Source: Paludibacterium purpuratum (lineage in GTDB: Bacteria; Pseudomonadota; Gammaproteobacteria; Burkholderiales; Chromobacteriaceae). From it: a stretch of 64,000 bases of DNA. A program made the position numbers and the translations under genes. Within the stretch, counting starts at the first letter, position 1, and every line of letters begins with the position of its first letter. This document shows positions 36,773 through 45,284 of the stretch, piece by piece. The notes under the pieces were generated by a model. The model searched no databases and was not told the origin of the DNA. It saw only the letters and a program-made list of their open reading frames with translations. The stretch covers positions 186,001 to 250,000 of the forward strand of contig NZ_SNZP01000001.1 in assembly GCF_004363805.1 (NCBI RefSeq), written 5' to 3'.

Positions 36773-37492
36773 ATGAATGACGACCCCAGGCTGAATGGTT
36801 TGCTCGCTGGGCTGCCTGAACGTGAATGGCTAAGATTGGCCCCTCAATTGGAATGGGTGGACATGCCACTGGGTAAAGTGCTGTATGAGCCGGGATGCCC
36901 ACTGAGCCATATTTATTTCTTGACCTCTGCCATTGTCTCTCTGCTCTACGTGATGGAGGATGGCGCCTCTGCGGAAATCGCCATCGTTGGCCATGAGGGG
37001 GCGGTCGGCATCGCCTTGTTCATGGGCGGAGAAACGACGCCGAGCCGCGCGGTGGTTCAAAGCGCCGGCCATGGCTACCGGCTGAAGGCGCAGGCCTTGA
37101 AAGACGAATTCAATCGCGCCGAGTCGATGATGCACCAACTGCTGCGCTACACCCAGGCGTTGATTACCCAGATGGGCCAGACTGCGGTATGCAATCGCCA
37201 CCATTCGCTCGATCAGCAGTTGTGCCGCTGGTTATTGCTGAGCCTGGATCGTCTGCCCGGCAATGAGTTGATCATGACGCAAGAGTTGATCGCCAATATG
37301 CTGGGCGTGCGCCGCGAAGGCGTCACCGAGGCCGCGCTCAAACTACAGCGAGCTGGATTGATCCACTATGTGCGGGGCCATATCACCATTGTGGATCGAC
37401 GTGGACTGGAGCGGCGCACCTGCGAGTGTTATGAGGTGGTGAGAAAAGAGTATCAGCGTCTGCTGACTGCACCGCTACCGCATCAAGCCTGA
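36773..37492 (+). CDS. Crp/Fnr-family transcription regulator
   Basis: A 239-aa regulator. The ATG at 36773 with GAGAGGAAA 8 nt upstream is chosen over 36749 and 36767. The N-terminal cyclic-nucleotide-binding fold (about 15-130) includes GKVLYEPGCPLSHIYFL and EIAIVGHEGAVGIALFMGG. The C-terminal Crp-type HTH (about 150-215) includes MTQELIANMLGVRREGVTEA. There are no Fnr-type clustered N-terminal cysteines. It is transcribed divergently from the SPFH-desaturase-phaC operon across a 273-nt gap, so it probably controls that operon. Confidence 0.9.
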   Translation: MNDDPRLNGLLAGLPEREWLRLAPQLEWVDMPLGKVLYEPGCPLSHIYFLTSAIVSLLYVMEDGASAEIAIVGHEGAVGIALFMGGETTPSRAVVQSAGHGYRLKAQALKDEFNRAESMMHQLLRYTQALITQMGQTAVCNRHHSLDQQLCRWLLLSLDRLPGNELIMTQELIANMLGVRREGVTEAALKLQRAGLIHYVRGHITIVDRRGLERRTCECYEVVRKEYQRLLTAPLPHQA

Positions 37493-38115
37493 TTGCGCCG
37501 GCTCCGGCGCGCCCAGCCACCTGCCGTGCAATACCCCGACCAGGCCCGCGCCCCACGTTCACGGGGGCGTCGGAAGCTGCCGCAACTCATAGGGCAGAAT
37601 GCCGCCGCCAGCATCACGCCAGGGTTGGAGATATTGGTGCAGGAGGTGATGGCGGCGAACTGCACCGTGCCATGCCCTAGGGCGCATTGAAGCGATCCTT
37701 CAGCGCTGGCAGCGCAATCGGGCGACTGACATCGCCGACGCCCAGTTCGGCCAATGCCCCGGCAAGGCGTGAAATCGTGCGGATCGGCCGGAGGCCAGGG
37801 GGAACTCGCGCAAACTGTCTTGTGCACTTAGGAGCACGATGTGCTCCTGAGAAGAGGGCAAGGCGGCACGACAGGAGTAATAAGCTTGGGCTATGACTTA
37901 GGGATAGACTTCTATCCGACGAAGCGAAATCGCAACGAGCACAGTGCCGCGTGTAGGAGACGATCGCTTCTGCCAACTGTTGGCGGCAAGGGGCAGGCCG
38001 CAGGACAGGGCATGAGAAATGCAAAGTGGTGAGCTTGTTCAAAATATTAGGCCATTCAGGCCTGTGCGTTTGTAGAAGAAACCATATAAAAGTGACCATG
38101 GGGTGAGTAAATGCG
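37493..38115. other. Gene-poor degenerate region with aconitase remnant
   Basis: About 620 nt between the Crp-type regulator and the GGDEF gene without an intact gene. The 5' part holds the aconitase fragment listed separately. From about 37890 the composition becomes AT-richer, and short frames on both strands show no recognisable product. Confidence 0.6.
37540..37790 (-). pseudogene. Aconitase-family fragment, frameshifted
   Basis: On the minus strand a frame reads GHGTVQFAAITSCTNISNPG followed by VMLAAAF. This matches the aconitase/AcnD signature (AAITSCTNTSNP, with the Fe-S cluster cysteine). Immediately upstream the frame is closed by a TAG (at 37678-37680), and reading continues in another frame as RPIALPALKDRFNAP. 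Downstream the homology breaks into unrelated Arg-rich sequence. This is a short, frameshifted remnant of one Fe-S hydratase gene. The edges are approximate. Confidence 0.6.
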
Positions 38116-38182
38116 ATGGCGCAACGTGATGATATTTTATCCAGTCCGGCGGCGCTGAAATGCGAACACCTTGGAGGTGAAA

Positions 38183-39142
38183 ATGAACTCTATGGGAGCT
38201 GCCAATAAAGAAATTGTCGAGCACGATAACTCTTGTAAAAAATGGTCAGTACAAACCAGGCTACGATTGGCTGACTCTCTTTTTACTAGTGTCAGCGAAG
38301 GGGTGTGCATCACTGATAATGAACAGAGAATATTGGAAATCAATCAAACCCTATGCAACATCACAGGGTTCAGTAGCAGTGAAATTCTAGGAAGAACGCC
38401 TAAGATATTTGCCTCGGAAATCCATAGCAAACTGTTTTTCGATACCATGTGGCTAGCGATTTGCAAACAAGGACAATGGCAAGGGGAAGTATGGAATAGA
38501 AATGGTAGTGGAGGTCTGTATGCTATCCGGCTTAATATATCTGCAGTTTATGATTCCAACCAAAAAATAACTCATTATGTTGGAATTATGGGCGATGTGA
38601 CCCAGCAAAAACTGGATTTGGCTGCAATCACCAAAAGCGCTAACATTGATTCTCTGACCGGATTGCCAAACAGATTGCTTTTCACCGATAGACTTCTTCA
38701 AGCAATTTCTCAGGCAGATCGAAATAAAGCACAGATTGCTGTTTGTTTTTTAGATATGGATCACTTTAAGAATATCAATGATATTCACGGCCATCAAAGT
38801 GGTGATATCGTATTAAAAGAAATTGCCCGTAGATTGACATTAACAATCAGAGCCGGGGATACCGCAGCGCGACTAGGCGGCGATGAATTTGTACTATTAC
38901 TCTGGGGTGTAGAAAAGAAGTTTGATTGCAATATGCTTCTGGAAAGAGTTAGACATTTGATATGTCAACCTATCATTCTGCCCGACACGACCATTTTCCC
39001 AGCAACCAGCATGGGCGTGGCCATCTATCCCTCTGATGCTGTGCTACCGGATGTCTTGGTCGCTTTGGCCGATGCCGCGATGTACCGGGCTAAAACATCG
39101 GGAGGAAATCGTACGATTTATCATCATAAAGGAGCGGATTGA
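38183..39142 (+). CDS. PAS-GGDEF diguanylate cyclase
   Basis: A 319-aa protein. The ATG at 38183 after GGAGGTGAAA is preferred over the TTG at 38171. A PAS domain (about 28-145: SLFTSVSEGVCITDNEQRIL, NQTLCNITGFSSSEILGR) precedes a full GGDEF domain (about 158-315: DSLTGLPNRLLFTDRL, FLDMDHFKNIND, RLGGDEF). The inhibitory I-site RAGD lies five residues before GGDEF, so both active site and product feedback look intact. No membrane segment is present. GC content is much lower than the surroundings, indicating recent transfer. Its product could act on the c-di-GMP-binding NfrB encoded nearby; that is inference. Confidence 0.93.
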   Translation: MNSMGAANKEIVEHDNSCKKWSVQTRLRLADSLFTSVSEGVCITDNEQRILEINQTLCNITGFSSSEILGRTPKIFASEIHSKLFFDTMWLAICKQGQWQGEVWNRNGSGGLYAIRLNISAVYDSNQKITHYVGIMGDVTQQKLDLAAITKSANIDSLTGLPNRLLFTDRLLQAISQADRNKAQIAVCFLDMDHFKNINDIHGHQSGDIVLKEIARRLTLTIRAGDTAARLGGDEFVLLLWGVEKKFDCNMLLERVRHLICQPIILPDTTIFPATSMGVAIYPSDAVLPDVLVALADAAMYRAKTSGGNRTIYHHKGAD

Positions 39143-39247
39143 CGATTACTCCGCTCTAAAAAACATCACATCGTGACGCGATCCCGTCTGATAAATTGAT
39201 CTCTATCCGGGCTTGCACTGGGTGCTACTGTTGCAGGGAAAAAAATA

Positions 39248-39288
39248 AAGCCCCTGAGCTTCATTGGGTTATGAAGAATCAAGGGCTT
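39248..39288 (-). terminator. Rho-independent terminator of tRNA-Ser
   Basis: The minus-strand stem AAGCCCTTGA / TCAGGGGCTT (one G-U pair in RNA) is followed by TATTTTTTT. It lies just downstream of the tRNA 3' end. Confidence 0.75.
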
Positions 39289-39298
39289 ATTGGGTCAC

Positions 39299-39388
39299 TG
39301 GCGGAGAGGGTGGGATTCGAACCCACGTAGGACTCGCGTCCTCCACTGATTTCGAGTCAGGGCCGTTCGGCCTCTCCGGCACCTCTCC
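39299..39388 (-). tRNA. tRNA-Ser (anticodon CGA)
   Basis: A 90-nt serine tRNA read from the minus strand. The acceptor GGAGAGG pairs perfectly with CCTCTCC, followed by discriminator G and an encoded CCA. The anticodon loop is CTCGAAA, giving CGA for the UCG codon. A long variable arm (GGAGGACGCGAGTCCT) and TPsiC loop GGTTCGAATCC are present. The terminal anticodon-stem pair is a C-U mismatch. The 3' end faces the low-GC GGDEF gene, so the locus could be an integration site, but I found no second copy of the tRNA 3' end. Confidence 0.96.
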
Positions 39389-39578
39389 GCTGCTCAGTGA
39401 GAAGCGAATTCTACGGGCGGGGGGTTGGCTTGTCAACGGGTTTGTCGGTGAAAATCGAGGCCGGATGACAGCGCTGGACGGGTTTGGATCATTCCATCTA
39501 CTTGCGCTGTGCTCGGTCAGCAAAAAATGCTCTTGTAATGTATGGTAAAACCATGGCGATGCTTGGAGGGACAGGGCG

Positions 39579-40010
39579 ATGACACAGGGATTGCCGGCGG
39601 GGTCGCCGGTGTCGAGCCGATGTAGCGGGGCGGTGGCTTGGCTGTACGTGGAAGGCCCTTGGGATGCCGAACGGGTGCGGTTGGCGCGCGATCATTTCGA
39701 AGAGACGCGCGCGGTGCATCCGCTGCCGACGCCATGGGGATTGATCGTGGTGGTGCTGGGCTCGACGGTGTGTGTGCCGGAGGCGTTGCTGGCATTGCGT
39801 GCCGCCGCGCGTCAGGATGCGCGCATGGCGGGGCGAGTAGCTACGGCTTGGGTGATGGCGCCGGGGTTGGAAGGGCGCAGCATCATGCCGGCCGTTTTGC
39901 ACACCGTCTATCAGGATATTTGCCCGTTGGCGGTGTGCGCCAACGAAGCGGATGCCGAGCATTGGCTGCAGGCGCGGCTGGCCGAGCATACGACGGGCGC
40001 CAAGCGGTAA
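39579..40010 (+). CDS. Hypothetical protein, STAS/SpoIIAA-like pattern
   Basis: A 143-aa soluble protein. Its layout (VAWLYVEGPWDAERVRLARDHF, then TPWGLIVVVLGSTVCVPEAL and a C-terminal DAEHWLQARL) resembles small SpoIIAA/STAS-like proteins, with alternating beta strands and helices. I cannot assign a family with confidence. It stands alone, 190 nt from the divergently oriented tRNA-Ser and convergent with a small minus-strand gene. Confidence 0.6.
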   Translation: MTQGLPAGSPVSSRCSGAVAWLYVEGPWDAERVRLARDHFEETRAVHPLPTPWGLIVVVLGSTVCVPEALLALRAAARQDARMAGRVATAWVMAPGLEGRSIMPAVLHTVYQDICPLAVCANEADAEHWLQARLAEHTTGAKR

Positions 40011-40032
40011 TCTCTCGCGTTCACCGTCGGCC

Positions 40033-40049
40033 GGGGAGCCGTGCTCCCC
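40033..40049. terminator. Hairpin between convergent genes
   Basis: GGGGAGC-CGT-GCTCCCC (extendable by one C-G pair), placed between the convergent stops at 40010 and 40065. U-tracts on either strand are poor, so its terminator strength is uncertain. Confidence 0.35.
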
Positions 40050-40064
40050 GCCTCCGAAAAGGCC

Positions 40065-40322
40065 TTAGTCGGCCGTTAGCACCAGGCACCCTGCCATATG
40101 CCGCGCTTGCGCGGCCTTGGGCAGATACAACCAAGACATGTTGGCATCGATCGGTTCGAACGCCCACGGCAAGCGGCTATCGACGATCAAGCGGCACTCG
40201 TCGGAATTTGCACGACTGCCGCGCGGCAAGCACAACACGGAAATCAGGGAAAGTAACTGCTGTTGGCGGGAATCCGGGTTTGGAAAAGAAACGAGGGTTG
40301 CATTACCATCTTGAGTAGCCAT
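40065..40322 (-). CDS. Small hypothetical protein
   Basis: An 85-aa protein with a good AGGAG ribosome site 5 nt before the ATG, which supports a real gene. The sequence is mixed polar (TLVSFPNPDSRQQQLLSLIS, LIVDSRLPWAFEPIDANMSW) with no membrane segment and no recognised domain. Two isolated cysteines are not in a metal-binding pattern. Nothing around it suggests a function. Confidence 0.55.
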   Translation of the reverse strand: MATQDGNATLVSFPNPDSRQQQLLSLISVLCLPRGSRANSDECRLIVDSRLPWAFEPIDANMSWLYLPKAAQARHMAGCLVLTAD

Positions 40323-40519
40323 TCTGACTCCTGCTATGAGTTGGTTTGGTCAGCGGGCCCGGCGGTGTTCCTAGCACCCCGGGCCCGCGCCTCTACGCGG
40401 CAAAGGCCGCACCAGTAGACTACCCAGCCGCATACCAACTGACAACCAAGCGCGACCGTCAGAAAATGCTGAAAATGCATGCCATACCGGTTCCTACCGA
40501 ACGAACAACCCAAAAAAAA

Positions 40520-40541
40520 CGCCATGCCCGTGGGCATGGCG
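40520..40541 (-). terminator. Rho-independent terminator of the dicarboxylate symporter gene
   Basis: A perfect 10-bp stem, CGCCATGCCC / GGGCATGGCG, on the minus strand, followed by TTTTTTTT. It lies 24 nt after the symporter stop. Confidence 0.92.
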
Positions 40542-40564
40542 TACCAGTGTCGCGTTTCGTTGAA

Positions 40565-41794
40565 TCAGCTCTTGAGCTCGTTTTCCCACTTGGCGACCAC
40601 GGCGGTGGCAATCGAGTTGCCCATGACGTTGGTGGCGGAACGGCCCATGTCCAGGAAGTGGTCGATGCCGAGGATCAGCAGCAGGCCGGCTTCCGGGATG
40701 TTGAACTGCGGCAGCATGGCGGCGATGACCACCAGCGAGGCGCGCGGTACGCCGGCCATACCCTTGGAGGTCACCATGAACATCAGCAGCATGGTGATTT
40801 CCTGGGTCAGGGTCAGCGGGATGTTGAACGCTTGCGCCAGGAAGATGGTGGCGAAGGTGCAATACATCATCGAGCCGTCGAGGTTGAACGAGTAGCCCAT
40901 CGGCAGCACGAAGCTGGCGATCTTATTGGAAACGCCGAAGCGTTCCAGCTGTTCCAGGGTCTTCGGGTAGGCGGCTTCCGAACTGGCGGTGGAGAAGGCC
41001 AGCAGGATCGGCTCGCGAATCGAGCGTACCAGCGTCAGTACGCGCGGGCCGATGAACAGGCCGCCGATCAGGATCAGCGCGCTCCACAGCAGCAGGATCG
41101 ACAGGTAGAACTCGCCGAGGAACTTGCCGTAGGTGCCGAGGATGGCCAGGCCGTCCTTGGCGACGGTGGCGGCCAGCGCTGCGAACACGGCGATAGGCGC
41201 AACGGCCATCACGTAGCCGGTGAGCTTCAGCATGACGTGGGCGGCGACGTCCATCAGGTCGACCAACAGCTTGGCACGTTCGCCCAGAGCGGCGCAGGAG
41301 GTGCCGAAGAACAGCGAGAACACCACGATTTGCAGAATCTCGTTGTTGGCCATGGCATCGAACACGCTCTTCGGGAAGGCGTGGGTGATGAAGTCCTTGA
41401 CGCTCATGGCGCTGGCCTTGATGCCGGAGTCGGCGTGCAGATCGGGCAGCGGCAGGTTGACCGCGACACCCGGCTTGAGCAGGTTGACCATGATCAGACC
41501 GAGGGTCAACGACAAGAGCGATGCCGAGATGAACCACATCAGCGTCTTGCCGCCGACGCGGCCGACGCTCTTGCCGTCGCCCATGCGGGCGATGCCGGCC
41601 ACCAGGGTGGTGAAGACCAGCGGTGCGATGATCATCTTGATCAGGCGCAGGAAGATATCGGTCAGCATGCCGATGTTGTCGGCGAAGGACTTCAACGCGG
41701 CCGGATCGGTGGTGCCCGAACGGACGAACATACCGGTCAGAATGCCTAGCACCATGCCGAGCAAGATGAATAGTGTGAGTTTCTTTGACTTCAT
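40565..41794 (-). CDS. Dicarboxylate/amino-acid:cation symporter (DAACS family)
   Basis: A 409-aa transporter of the GltP/DctA family that co-transports C4-dicarboxylates or glutamate/aspartate with H+ or Na+. About eight membrane helices are present, plus the family landmarks: FSTASSEAAYPKTL (serine-rich re-entrant loop HP1), the YSFNLDGSMMY motif in TM7, a VTSKGMAGVPRAS loop (HP2) and the DMGRSATNVMGNSIAT helix. The length is normal. The exact substrate cannot be read from sequence. It is monocistronic with its own terminator. Confidence 0.92.
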   Translation of the reverse strand: MKSKKLTLFILLGMVLGILTGMFVRSGTTDPAALKSFADNIGMLTDIFLRLIKMIIAPLVFTTLVAGIARMGDGKSVGRVGGKTLMWFISASLLSLTLGLIMVNLLKPGVAVNLPLPDLHADSGIKASAMSVKDFITHAFPKSVFDAMANNEILQIVVFSLFFGTSCAALGERAKLLVDLMDVAAHVMLKLTGYVMAVAPIAVFAALAATVAKDGLAILGTYGKFLGEFYLSILLLWSALILIGGLFIGPRVLTLVRSIREPILLAFSTASSEAAYPKTLEQLERFGVSNKIASFVLPMGYSFNLDGSMMYCTFATIFLAQAFNIPLTLTQEITMLLMFMVTSKGMAGVPRASLVVIAAMLPQFNIPEAGLLLILGIDHFLDMGRSATNVMGNSIATAVVAKWENELKS

Positions 41795-42164
41795 AGTGTG
41801 TGTGGTGTCCCTTGAGATAGCGTATTCGTTCCCGTTGCGGCCGTTATGTATCTGTTATGTTTTTGCGCTGCGGCTGCGACGAACCGAGCCTCGATACATG
41901 ATATTGGTCTTGTTCTGAATCGAGACGAGGAAAACTCTTAAAGAGTTAGGGGGCGATTATAGTCATCATGGCGGAATATGTCTTTATGTTGGGTATGGCG
42001 GCCATACTTTTTTGCATAACCTGCAGTTTTTTTGCCACTGCAACACAAATTTTGGCATTAAATATATTCAAATGGCATGGTTTGGAAATATTTCATCCGA
42101 GTATTGCAGAGCAGGCAAGCAAAAAGCCGGGAAACCCCGGCTTGGTCATGGCGTGGTGCAGCGA
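41795..42164. other. Intergenic region between symporter and EamA transporter genes
   Basis: A 370-nt gap. It holds the 5' leader of the symporter gene and, at 42124-42143, the terminator of the EamA gene. An AT-rich stretch (41950-42110) contains the start of a short plus-strand frame (from 41968) that runs antisense into the EamA gene; I do not consider it coding. Confidence 0.6.
42124..42143 (-). terminator. Rho-independent terminator of the EamA transporter gene
   Basis: The minus-strand stem AAGCCGGG / CCCGGCTT (8 bp, 4-nt loop) followed by a TTTTT tract, 21 nt after the stop. Confidence 0.88.
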
Positions 42165-43070
42165 TCAGCGCCGACGCAGGAATAGGCTCGGTTGGTTGAT
42201 GACCAGGGCTGCGGCGATCAAGGCCAGCGCGATCCAGGCATTCAGGCCGATGGTCTCTTCGGCGATCCAGGCGCCGATCACGACGCCGACCGGCGGCACC
42301 AGATAATTGGTCAAGGAGGTGAAGACCGAGCCGGCCATCTGGATCAAACGGGCGAACATCAGATACACGATCCCGGCGCAGAACACGCCCAGCACCAACA
42401 GCGCTTCCAAGGTGCCCAGGCTGATGTGCAGTGTCCAGGGGCGGTCGACGATCAGGGCCAGTACGATCAACGGCAGGGCCGCCAGCGCCAGGATGTTGCG
42501 CACGGTGATGACCGGGGAGAGGCCGCCCAGGCGGTTGAACATCAGCAGGCTGACCGAGACGCTGGCGGCGGCGCCGAGCACGGCCAGCTCGCCTAACAGG
42601 CTATCGGCCCAGTTGCCGGACAGACCGGGCATCACCAGGATCAGGATGCCGACGAAGCCGGTCGCGACGCTGGCGACGGCCGGCAAGCGCCAGTGCGGGC
42701 CGGCGACGAACAGCGGCGCCAGCACGATGGTGAAGATCGGGATCGTGCCCATCAGAATCGATGCGACGCTGCTTTCGACGCGCGTCTGTCCCCAACCGAG
42801 CAGAAACAACGGCAGTAGCGCTTCGAAAAAGGCCAGCAACAAGTAGGTCGGCAGCAAGCGGCGCGCCGATGCCGCGGCATGACGGCGTTCGTCCGGCATG
42901 AACAGACCGATGAGCGCGAGGGTGAGCGCACCGATGGCGGCACGGCTGGCCGCGAGCGTCAAGGGCGGCAGCTCGCGGATCACGATCTGGTTGAAAATGA
43001 ACTGCGCGCCCCAGATCAGGGCGATGGCCAGCAAGAGTAGGTAATGAATCGGGCTGGGCGATTTGTGCAT
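42165..43070 (-). CDS. EamA/DMT-superfamily transporter
   Basis: A 301-aa protein with ten predicted membrane helices arranged as two EamA repeats. The first begins LLLAIALIWGAQFIFNQIVI and the second LLGELAVLGAAASVSVSLLMFNRL. Such proteins export metabolites such as amino acids or cysteine-related compounds; the substrate is unknown. The ATG at 43070 is used; the frame is open further upstream but runs into murI. It lies 80 nt downstream of murI on the same strand, with a possible terminator between. Confidence 0.87.
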   Translation of the reverse strand: MHKSPSPIHYLLLLAIALIWGAQFIFNQIVIRELPPLTLAASRAAIGALTLALIGLFMPDERRHAAASARRLLPTYLLLAFFEALLPLFLLGWGQTRVESSVASILMGTIPIFTIVLAPLFVAGPHWRLPAVASVATGFVGILILVMPGLSGNWADSLLGELAVLGAAASVSVSLLMFNRLGGLSPVITVRNILALAALPLIVLALIVDRPWTLHISLGTLEALLVLGVFCAGIVYLMFARLIQMAGSVFTSLTNYLVPPVGVVIGAWIAEETIGLNAWIALALIAAALVINQPSLFLRRR

Positions 43071-43099
43071 GAAAGGCTTTCTTCGCAAAAAATGAAAAA

Positions 43100-43135
43100 A
43101 ACGCGCCCCTACCGCCTGGCGTGCAGGCGGTGTGG
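43100..43135 (-). terminator. Possible terminator downstream of murI
   Basis: A GC-rich hairpin (ACCGCCTG paired with CAGGCGGT on the minus strand), followed after GGGGCGCG by TTTTTTT. The spacing between stem and U-tract is longer than usual, so this is a moderate call. Confidence 0.5.
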
Positions 43136-43150
43136 GAGCCTTCCGGTTTA

Positions 43151-43918
43151 TTAGATGCCGGCGTGTAGCACCGGATAAGGTTGTCCGATCAGAACCGGTA
43201 ATACGTCGGACATGTGGGCCGGATCGTCCGTGGTATAGAAACGGTATCCGGCCGGTTGGCTGGGGGTCATACCCGCCAGCAGATCGGCGGCGCGGCGCGC
43301 GATGGCGTCCGCCGGGTCGTCCAATACCATGTCCGGGCCGACGAGTTCGCGAATCAGCGGCGCCAGGAACGGGTAGTGGGTGCAACCGAGCACGATGTGA
43401 TCGACGTGCTCTGCCAACAAAGGTTCAACGACGGCTGCCACTTTTTCTTTGGCCGCCTGGCTGTCCAGTTCGCCAGCCTCGACCAGCTCGACCCAGCCGC
43501 GCCCGGGGCGCGGCAGGACTTCGACCGTACCCGCATGGCGCTGCAGCAGCGAGCGGAAGCGGGCGCTTTGCAGCATGAATTCGGTGGCGAGCACCGCGAT
43601 GCGTCCGCTGTGGCTGGCTAGCGCGGCGGGCTTGACCGCCGGTTCGATGGCCACGATCGGGATCGGCAGTTCGCGGCGCATGACGTCCACCGCTGCGCTG
43701 GTCGCGGTGTTGCAGGCGACCACCAGCAGGGCGGCGCCCTGTTGGTGCAGGAAATGGCCGATACGCAGGCTGCGCTCGGTCAGCTCCTCGCGGCTCTTCG
43801 AGCCGTAAGGCAAATAGGCCTGGTCCGCCAGATAGGTGACCGGCCAGTCGGGCAGGGCGCGGGCAACGGCGCGCCAGACGGATAGCCCGCCCAAGCCCGA
43901 ATCGAACATGGCAATCAT
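43151..43918 (-). CDS. murI: Glutamate racemase
   Basis: A 255-aa enzyme converting L- to D-glutamate for peptidoglycan. N-terminal FDSGLGGLSV, PYGSKS, the first catalytic cysteine in VVACNTATS and the second in LGCTHYPFL are all present, with ADQAYLPYG and the length typical of the family. It lies 2 nt after mrp on the same strand, suggesting co-transcription. The short N-terminus beginning MIAMFDSG is normal. Confidence 0.95.
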   Translation of the reverse strand: MIAMFDSGLGGLSVWRAVARALPDWPVTYLADQAYLPYGSKSREELTERSLRIGHFLHQQGAALLVVACNTATSAAVDVMRRELPIPIVAIEPAVKPAALASHSGRIAVLATEFMLQSARFRSLLQRHAGTVEVLPRPGRGWVELVEAGELDSQAAKEKVAAVVEPLLAEHVDHIVLGCTHYPFLAPLIRELVGPDMVLDDPADAIARRAADLLAGMTPSQPAGYRFYTTDDPAHMSDVLPVLIGQPYPVLHAGI

Positions 43919-43920
43919 CG

Positions 43921-44991
43921 TTAGTTACGCTGAATGACGATTTTGGGGAACTTGCTGCTGAAGTCCTGCGCCTGCTCGCCGACCTTGACGGCCACGCGTT
44001 GGGCCAGTTCGCGGTAGCTGGCGGCGACCGGGCTGTCTGGGTCGCCGATCACGCTCGGCCGGCCCTCGTCGGTGGCGGCGCGGATGGCGATATCGAGCGG
44101 CAGCGAGCCCAGCAGTTCGACGCCGTATTCTGCGGCCATTCGCTCGCCGCCGCCGCTGCCGAAGATGTGCTCGGCATGGCCGCAGTTCGAGCAAACATGG
44201 ATCGCCATGTTTTCCACCAGGCCGAGGATCGGCACGCCGACCTTTTCGAACATCTTCAAGCCCTTCTTGGCGTCGAGCAAGGCGATGTCCTGCGGAGTGG
44301 TGACGATCACCGCGCCGGTGACCGGCACCTTTTGCGCCAGCGTCAGCTGGATGTCGCCGGTGCCCGGCGGCAGGTCGATCACCAGATAGTCGAGGTTGTC
44401 CCACTGCGTGTCGTTGAGCAGTTGCTGCAGCGCCTGCGAGACCATCGGGCCGCGCCATACCATGGCTTGGTCGGCATCCACCAGGAAGCCAATCGACATG
44501 ATCTGCACGCCGTGGTTGACGATCGGCACGATGTGCTTGCCGTCCGGCGACTCGGGCCGTTTCCCGGCCACGCCCATCATCAGCGGTTGCGATGGGCCGT
44601 AGATATCGGCATCCAAAAGACCGACCCGCGCTCCTTCGAGCGCCAGTGCCAACGCCAGGTTGACGGCGGTGGTCGACTTGCCGACCCCGCCCTTGCCCGA
44701 GGCGACGGCGATGATGTTCTTGACGCCGGGAATCAACGGTACGCCGCGTTGGGCGGCATGGCTGATGACCTGGCTCTCGACGCGAATGTCGAGCGAGCGC
44801 CCTGCGGCGACAGGGGCGAGCGCCGCGGCGAACTGGGCGCGAACCGTTTCGAGACGGCTCTTGGCCGGATAGGGCAGTGCGACCTCCAGGCCGATACGCG
44901 TCGCGTCGACTTGCAGATTTTTGCAGCGATACGGTTTTTGGGTGATCGGGTCGATCTGCGCGGCGAGAATGGCGTCGATTTGGGAGGTCAT
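43921..44991 (-). CDS. mrp: Mrp/ApbC (NBP35-type) iron-sulfur cluster carrier ATPase
   Basis: A 356-aa P-loop protein that carries 4Fe-4S clusters to apoproteins. It has an N-terminal MIP18-like domain (about 1-85), the deviant Walker A GKGGVGKST (about 105), LLDADIYGPSQP, the switch IDLPPGTGD and the cluster-binding CSNCGH near residue 265. The start at 44991 is chosen because the open frame to 45051 has no family support. It is divergent from mdfA and followed closely by murI. Confidence 0.95.
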   Translation of the reverse strand: MTSQIDAILAAQIDPITQKPYRCKNLQVDATRIGLEVALPYPAKSRLETVRAQFAAALAPVAAGRSLDIRVESQVISHAAQRGVPLIPGVKNIIAVASGKGGVGKSTTAVNLALALALEGARVGLLDADIYGPSQPLMMGVAGKRPESPDGKHIVPIVNHGVQIMSIGFLVDADQAMVWRGPMVSQALQQLLNDTQWDNLDYLVIDLPPGTGDIQLTLAQKVPVTGAVIVTTPQDIALLDAKKGLKMFEKVGVPILGLVENMAIHVCSNCGHAEHIFGSGGGERMAAEYGVELLGSLPLDIAIRAATDEGRPSVIGDPDSPVAASYRELAQRVAVKVGEQAQDFSSKFPKIVIQRN

Positions 44992-45196
44992 GAGTGTATT
45001 TCGGTGCCGAGATGGAGTCGTGGGACTGGAATGTCCGAGTATTCTACTCAAACTTTGTCTGCGAGTCAGGGCATTTTACCCGGAAATGACAAAGCGCGTC
45101 GGTAATGAGCGTGAGTATTCTCCTATACGCAAACGGGCCATGCACCGGTCGACGCGATCGCGCCGCAGGGCCGGGGTGCCGCCGACTAGTTTCATG

Positions 45197-45205
45197 TGAT
45201 ACAAT
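45197..45205 (+). promoter_or_regulatory. Extended -10 promoter element upstream of mdfA
   Basis: TGATACAAT fits TGn plus a -10 box TACAAT, about 100 nt before the mdfA start. No good -35 box is seen, as is common for extended -10 promoters. Confidence 0.45.
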
Positions 45206-45253
45206 CTAAGCCGTTGAATTTATGCACATGCCGATGTTCTTGGCGAGTGCGGG

Positions 45254-45284
45254 AGGCCGGGCCTGTCATGCCCGGCCTCTTTCG
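45254..45284 (+). promoter_or_regulatory. Terminator-like hairpin in the mdfA leader
   Basis: AGGCCGGGC / GCCCGGCCT with a 7-nt loop, followed by CTTTCGTTCTTT, lies in the 5' untranslated region about 25 nt before mdfA. It looks like a premature terminator or attenuator. Positions are given to within a few bases. Confidence 0.5.

Noticed and set aside
39299-39388. Attachment-site repeat from the tRNA-Ser 3' end
   Set aside because: No second copy of the tRNA 3' sequence was found by eye in the window, and no integrase gene is present, so an island boundary is not claimed.
40346-41749. 467-codon plus-strand open frame
   Set aside because: Antisense to the well-supported dicarboxylate symporter; Gly/Gln/Asp-rich composition typical of a reverse-complement shadow.
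41968-42306. 112-codon plus-strand frame with a hydrophobic start
   Set aside because: The hydrophobic part lies in an AT-rich intergenic stretch, and the rest is antisense to the EamA gene and its terminator.
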